This document shows positions 60,055 to 64,000 of a stretch of 64,000 nt of DNA, one piece after another. Position 1 is the first letter of the stretch; the number at the start of each line of letters is the position of its first letter. Under the pieces are notes generated by a model. It was given only the letters and a program-made list of their open reading frames with translations, was not told where the DNA came from and searched no databases. Source of the stretch: JBMYRH01 sp049602155 (GTDB lineage: Bacteria; Myxococcota_A; UBA9042; PHBI01; JBMYRH01); contig JBMYRH010000003.1 in NCBI GenBank assembly GCA_049602155.1, positions 124,001 to 188,000 of the forward strand, in the 5' to 3' direction. A program made the translations under genes and the position numbers.

Positions 60055-61035
60055 ATGCCAAAAGGTGTGAGCAGCTCCCACCTATCACTCGCGATCCTCA
60101 CGAGCCTCCTGATGCTGACGGGCTCTGCCATGGCTCAGTCTGACCAGCAGGTCATCTGGATCGAGGGGCCCATCACCGTCAAACAGGTCGGCGAGCGCAG
60201 GGCGCGCCCCGTAGAACTTCAGCCGACCGATCCCGTCCATGGCAAGCTGCGCGTCGTCGTGCCCGCAGAGGGGGCGCTGTGGCTCCTCAAGGAGCAGCGA
60301 GAGCTGATTGGGCTCCATGGACCCGGGACCTGGGAGGTCTCGCTGGGGACCCCTCTACACGGCGAAGGGCGCGTCACGCGTATCCCGGTGAATGACCTCC
60401 AACTCTCTCAACCCGCAGTGGTCCCATGGGTTGAGGTCGACAACAGCCTCCGAGGGACGTCCCGCGCGACGCCGACCTCGCCCACAGAGACCGCTGTGAC
60501 GACACGGCGCCCGGTGCTGCGATGGCGCAACGAGCCCGGCGTCCTCCGCATCGACCTGACCCTGATCGAGCGGAATGCGGAGGGGCAAAAGCGGCTCGTC
60601 GAGACCTGGCAGGGGCTCACCGGGACACACCACGAGGTGCGGCGCCCCCTCACGCCGGGCTATGATTACGCATGGCGTGTTCAGACCGAGCGAGGCGGAG
60701 CGGCACGCAGTCTCCTGTCCACAGAGTCCGACACGTGGTTTCACGTCTTGTCCGATGCGGCGATCCAGTCCGCGCGCCGCGCAGACGCGGCGGTCTCACG
60801 CCTACAACTCGACCACCCCAAAGCAGCGAAGGCCCTGAACGTGCTGCGCGCGCTCGCCTGGGAACGGCATGGGTTGGCCAAAGAAGCTCAGAGAGCCTGG
60901 GACGAGATCACGGAGGACTCGGGGCAGGTCGAGGCGCTGCGGCTGTATCGCGCTCGTCTCGCGTTGCGAGCCCTGGCGCGACCTCGCAGCACGGTAAAGA
61001 AGGCGCCGCCTACGTCAGAGCCCAAGCGTCCCTAG
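60055..61035 (+). CDS. secreted protein of unknown function (FecR-like or fibronectin-like beta domains)
   Basis: 326 residues from the ATG at 60055. This start gives a clean signal peptide (HLSLAILTSLLMLTGSAMA-QS). Longer readings from 59854 overlap the gene on the other strand. The first domain (VIWIEGPITVKQVGERRARPV) is beta-rich and recalls FecR-type domains. A second region (RPVLRWRNEPGVLRIDL to YAWRVQT) resembles a fibronectin-III fold. The C-terminus is a short helical repeat (AKALNVLRALAWERHGLAKE) and a Lys/Pro tail. The protein should be periplasmic or surface-exposed. Its 3' end overlaps the TlpA-like gene by 21 bp on the opposite strand. Confidence 0.6.
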   Translation: MPKGVSSSHLSLAILTSLLMLTGSAMAQSDQQVIWIEGPITVKQVGERRARPVELQPTDPVHGKLRVVVPAEGALWLLKEQRELIGLHGPGTWEVSLGTPLHGEGRVTRIPVNDLQLSQPAVVPWVEVDNSLRGTSRATPTSPTETAVTTRRPVLRWRNEPGVLRIDLTLIERNAEGQKRLVETWQGLTGTHHEVRRPLTPGYDYAWRVQTERGGAARSLLSTESDTWFHVLSDAAIQSARRADAAVSRLQLDHPKAAKALNVLRALAWERHGLAKEAQRAWDEITEDSGQVEALRLYRARLALRALARPRSTVKKAPPTSEPKRP

Positions 61036-61563
61036 CGTGTCACGCAGCGCTGACATGTCGACCTCCCCCACCACGTCCCACGCGACGAGGCCATCGGCAT
61101 CGAGCACGATCGTGCGCGGGAGCGAGGCGACCTGATAGCGCTCACTGATGGCGCCCGTAGCGTCCATCAAGCACGGCAAGGTGTAACCACCGTTGGTCAG
61201 GAAGCGCTCGACGAGGACGGGCTCATCCGCGGTCACAGTCACGACATGAAGCTGCTTGCCCGCGCTTCGATGAAGTCGCTCAAAGGCCGGCATCTCGGCG
61301 CGGCATGGTGCGCACCAGGTGGCCCAGAAGTTGAGCACCACGGGCCTACCGCGCAGGGACTCCAAGCTGACAGAGTCTCCTGTCCTCCCATCCATCAACT
61401 CGAAGGACGGTGGCGTCGCGCCTTTGGCCAGGTTCCCAGAGAGGTCCTTGTCTTGCCACCACTGGATGGCGCCGAACACGACCACGGCCACCAAGGCGCT
61501 CATGGCGATATCAGCCGCCACATGACGGAAGGAATTCGATTTGGGAGTCGCGTCGGATGACAT
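61015..61563 (-). CDS. TlpA/ResA-like membrane-anchored thioredoxin
   Basis: 182 residues from the ATG at 61563. A single N-terminal membrane helix (IAMSALVAVVVFGAIQWW) places the thioredoxin domain outside the cytoplasm. FELMDGRTGDSVSLESLRGRPVVLNFWATWCAPCRAEMP has the WCAPC redox pair, and SLPRTIVLDADG holds the cis-Pro loop. Such proteins reduce disulfides, for example in apocytochrome c before haem attachment. The multi-haem lipoprotein at 5.2-6.5 kb is one conceivable client. It is divergent from dacB with 46 bp between starts. Confidence 0.88.
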   Translation of the reverse strand: MSSDATPKSNSFRHVAADIAMSALVAVVVFGAIQWWQDKDLSGNLAKGATPPSFELMDGRTGDSVSLESLRGRPVVLNFWATWCAPCRAEMPAFERLHRSAGKQLHVVTVTADEPVLVERFLTNGGYTLPCLMDATGAISERYQVASLPRTIVLDADGLVAWDVVGEVDMSALRDTLGTLGL

Positions 61564-61609
61564 CGGTGTACTTGTCAGTTCGAGGAATGCATGGAGATGA
61601 TACTCACCG

Positions 61610-63043
61610 ATGCACAGAAGACACGTCATTCAGGGAATCGCAGCCGCGCTGCTCTTGGTCGCCACACCGTCTTTAGCAGCGCAGTCCAAGGTGCAGAAGG
61701 TCGTCGATCGCTGGTCGAAGGGCAAGTCATTGCGTGGCCTCAGCGTGGGCGTAAGCGTCGTCGACGCCGCGAACGGTCGTCAGCTGGCGGGGCGCAACGC
61801 AGACACTCAAATGAACCCCGCGAGCGGGACGAAGCTCCTCACGAGCGCTGCGGCGCTGCACGTCTTGCCCCTGCGCCCCTCCTGGGAGACGCGGCTCCAT
61901 GGCGTCGTCGATAGTGGACAGCTAAAGGGACCTCTGCGGCTCGTTGGCGGGGGAGATCCGAAGCTGCTGCTCGCACACCTGAAGCGGCTTGCAGAAGCTG
62001 TTTCAGCTGCGGGAGTCCAGGACATCCCAGGGGGCCTCATCGTCCACGTCGGCCGATTCGATACCGCCGCACTGCCCCCAGCCTATGACCAAAAGGAGAC
62101 CGACGCTGGGTACCGGCCCAACATCGGAGCCGCTGCGTCGAACTTTGGCGCCCTGCGGGTGACGGTCAGGCCGGGTCCCCGCATCGGGCGCCCCGTCTTA
62201 ATCAGCGCTGAGGGGGGCCTTGAGGCGATCGTCGTCGAGAACACGGCCCGAACTGTGAAGGGAGCCGCCCGAAAGCTCACGATACGCTCTGTACAAGCCC
62301 CAGATGGTCGCACGACCTTGATGGTGAGCGGGACGATGGGGCGACGAGCCAAGCCATTTGGGCAACGCAAGCGCCTCCATGACCCGGACCGTTGGACAGG
62401 GCTCGTGCTCAAGAGCCTCATAGAGAAGCACGGGGTGAGCGTCGGGGATGCCTTCGAGGTCACGACCGAACCGCTCCCCGCAGACGCAGGCCCTCCCCTC
62501 CACACCATTCAAAGCCGCTCGTTGCCTGAGACCCTTGCTGACATCAACACGTGGTCGAACAACTTCATGGCTGAGATGGTGCTGAAGCAGATGGGGTGTG
62601 ACCTCGGGCCCGCGTGCTCCTGGAAACGGGGCGTCGAGCGCGCGACAAGCGCCCTTCAAGCCCTGGGCCTGCCCGCGGAGAGCTTCCGCATCGTGAACGG
62701 CTCAGGGCTCTATCGCGCGACGACGGTGAGCCCTGCCAGCATGACCGCTCTGCTCGTCGCCATGGCGACCGACACCACGAGGGCGGGGGCGTTTCTGGGG
62801 AGCCTCGCCGTCAGCGGTAAACCAGGCACCATGCATAAGCGGCTCACTGCCAAGCGCGTCCGAGGGAAAGTGAAGGGGAAAACAGGGACCCTCGATGAGG
62901 TGGTGAGCCTGTCTGGCTACGTACCTAGCCGTCGAGGGCGAACCCTCGCCTTCTCGGTTTTCGTCAACGGCGCGAACTCCGAGCGAACGGGCGCGATACG
63001 TCGAAAGATCGATCGCCTGGTGCGCAAGCTCGAGAGGCTCTAG
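61610..63043 (+). CDS. dacB: D-alanyl-D-alanine carboxypeptidase/endopeptidase (PBP4 type, S13)
   Basis: 477 residues with a signal peptide (GIAAALLLVATPSLAA). It acts on peptidoglycan cross-links in the periplasm. The serine-protease motifs of low-molecular-weight PBPs are in order: SGTK in MNPASGTKLLTS (SxxK), SNN in INTWSNNFMAEM (SxN) and KTG in KGKTGTLDEV. LRLVGGGDPKLL and VNGSGLYRATTVSP are typical of S13. The insert between the SxxK and SxN motifs is of normal size. No partner gene is close by. Confidence 0.92.
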   Translation: MHRRHVIQGIAAALLLVATPSLAAQSKVQKVVDRWSKGKSLRGLSVGVSVVDAANGRQLAGRNADTQMNPASGTKLLTSAAALHVLPLRPSWETRLHGVVDSGQLKGPLRLVGGGDPKLLLAHLKRLAEAVSAAGVQDIPGGLIVHVGRFDTAALPPAYDQKETDAGYRPNIGAAASNFGALRVTVRPGPRIGRPVLISAEGGLEAIVVENTARTVKGAARKLTIRSVQAPDGRTTLMVSGTMGRRAKPFGQRKRLHDPDRWTGLVLKSLIEKHGVSVGDAFEVTTEPLPADAGPPLHTIQSRSLPETLADINTWSNNFMAEMVLKQMGCDLGPACSWKRGVERATSALQALGLPAESFRIVNGSGLYRATTVSPASMTALLVAMATDTTRAGAFLGSLAVSGKPGTMHKRLTAKRVRGKVKGKTGTLDEVVSLSGYVPSRRGRTLAFSVFVNGANSERTGAIRRKIDRLVRKLERL

Positions 63044-63091
63044 AGGGCGCGCACACGCAGCTGCATGGCGCCCACGGAGCCAGCATCGCGC

Positions 63092-64000
63092 TTAGCGGCA
63101 CATCCGCTTGGTCTGTCGCGCGATCTCTTCCCGGTCGTAGGCGCTCTTCGGTGCGACCCTCAGGTACTCTTTGAAGGAGTTGCAGCTCAAGGTCGTCAGC
63201 CCCTTCTCCTTGTACAAGAAGCCGAGGTAACGATGCGCGGTGGGGAAGTTCGCTCCGCCTGCTGCGATCGCCTGCTTGAAGTGATCTTCAGCCTCGGTGC
63301 GACGGTCGCTCTTCAGCGCGATCTCACCCATCTCGTAGTGTGCTGACGGGTTCTTGGGGTCACGCGCCAGGATCTCTTTGAGGTACGCCTCGGCCTCCGT
63401 CCGCTTGCCCATCGTGTTGAGTGTGCGAGCGAACTCGATCACTGCATCCTCTCGGACCGGATCCAAGATCATCGCCTGCTTGAAGTCGCTCAACGCCTCG
63501 CGGTGCTGTCCGTTCTCATAGAAGAGGCGACCGCGTCGGAAGTAAATGTCGGGGTCGATCCGCTTCCGATCCAAGTTACTGGTGTAGCGCTCGTAGTCAT
63601 TGACGATCTGAGTGTACTGACCGAGCGCTTTTCGGCGGTTATCAATGCCGCCCACCTCGGTATAGGCCCGCGCGAGGTCGGCCCGCATGGCGTTGTTTCC
63701 TGCAGCCAAGGAGGACGCCTTTGCGAGGTACTCGACCGCCTCTCTGACGCGGCCCTGTGCCATCTCGTTGCGCCCAAGGTAGTAGTAGGCATCCGCGCTC
63801 TCGGAGTTGACCTTGAGGGCCTTCCTCAAGTCTTCATCAGCGACCTTGTACTCACCCTTCGCGGTGTGCACGGCGCCGCGCAACACGTTCGCGCGCAAGT
63901 TCAAGGGATCCGTGCCAATGACCGCCTCGACATGCTTAAAGGCGTCATCGTAGCGCTTGAGCTTGATCAACACCTCCGAGTAATCGAGGAGGGTCTTCGC
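63092..64000 (-). CDS. TPR-repeat protein (5' end beyond the window)
   Basis: The frame is open to the right edge, so the N-terminus is missing and at least 302 residues are visible. There are about seven tetratricopeptide repeats, for example SADAYYYLGRNEMAQGRVREAVEYLAKA, PDIYFRRGRLFYENGQHREALSDFKQA and PSAHYEMGEIALKSDRRTEAEDHFKQA. It ends with KRMCR. TPR superhelices bind partner proteins; the partner cannot be told. The GTG at 63973 is only an internal codon, since the TPR pattern continues upstream of it. Confidence 0.85.
   Translation of the reverse strand, partial: AKTLLDYSEVLIKLKRYDDAFKHVEAVIGTDPLNLRANVLRGAVHTAKGEYKVADEDLRKALKVNSESADAYYYLGRNEMAQGRVREAVEYLAKASSLAAGNNAMRADLARAYTEVGGIDNRRKALGQYTQIVNDYERYTSNLDRKRIDPDIYFRRGRLFYENGQHREALSDFKQAMILDPVREDAVIEFARTLNTMGKRTEAEAYLKEILARDPKNPSAHYEMGEIALKSDRRTEAEDHFKQAIAAGGANFPTAHRYLGFLYKEKGLTTLSCNSFKEYLRVAPKSAYDREEIARQTKRMCR

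Noticed and set aside
1..64000. Search for tRNA, rRNA, insertion sequences and toxin-antitoxin pairs
   Set aside because: No CCA-ended cloverleaf, rRNA segment, transposase motif or small overlapping toxin-antitoxin gene pair could be supported by eye.

Overview
The window is GC-rich DNA with tightly packed genes. The organism is most likely a member of the Myxococcota or a close relative (old 'Deltaproteobacteria'). Three things support this inference: secreted proteins with Cys-rich CGDDGCGGSCG repeats and a MYXO-CTERM-like tail; many lipoproteins; and a pilB-pilT-pilC-pilS-pilR block followed by an ABC transporter pair, which recalls the Myxococcus xanthus pil locus. No rRNA, tRNA, CRISPR array or insertion sequence was seen.

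Layout. 1-2.2 kb: end of a response regulator, a small lipoprotein, then uppS-cdsA (undecaprenyl and phospholipid precursor synthesis). 2.2-9.8 kb: three large exported proteins. These are a lipoprotein resembling a glucan water dikinase, a three-haem-motif lipoprotein interrupted by a 100-N assembly gap inside a 21-bp repeat, and a secreted arginine-deiminase-family enzyme with a somatomedin-B-like domain and seven Cys-rich repeats. 9.8-13.5 kb: an SDR protein, a lipoprotein, an FAD oxidoreductase and an unknown protein. 13.7-20.4 kb: a four-gene operon (unknown domain plus methyltransferase, 2OG-Fe(II) oxygenase, carbamoyltransferase, B12/radical-SAM enzyme) that looks like an undescribed small-molecule or peptide-tailoring cluster. 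A CPBP intramembrane protease lies convergent to it. 21.7-29.8 kb: a cell-envelope operon of a PEGA-domain protein, a kelch-type lipoprotein and a 1517-residue outer-membrane barrel protein.

29.8-43.7 kb is a surface-polysaccharide region (DegT aminotransferase, RmlC-like epimerase, GT2, CmcI-type methyltransferase, GNAT, flippase, RfbG, RfbF, nucleotide-sugar dehydrogenase) that runs into a fadN-fadA beta-oxidation pair. It holds the most unusual structure in the window. Short decayed copies of the 5' ends of the dehydrogenase gene (at 32985) and of fadN (at 34690) lie in the same order and orientation as the intact genes at 38780 and 43620, with unrelated genes in between. This looks like an old duplicated block whose interior was replaced. 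The fadN-derived remnant keeps a sigma-70-like promoter and start codon and now leads into a methyltransferase gene by an ATGA overlap. A rfbH-like remnant abuts it.

43.8-57.9 kb: dprA, then the type IV pilus genes pilB, T, C, S and R from a promoter with a perfect palindrome between -35 and -10. They are followed by a membrane protein, two sugar genes (epimerase, aminotransferase), a PilH/PilI-like ABC pair and a small membrane protein, mostly overlapping by a few bases. 57.9-64 kb: a HutF-like deiminase coupled to an unknown gene, a secreted protein, a TlpA-like thioredoxin, a DacB-type penicillin-binding protein and the end of a TPR protein cut by the window edge.

All calls come from reading the sequence and from memory of protein families. 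No searches were run.
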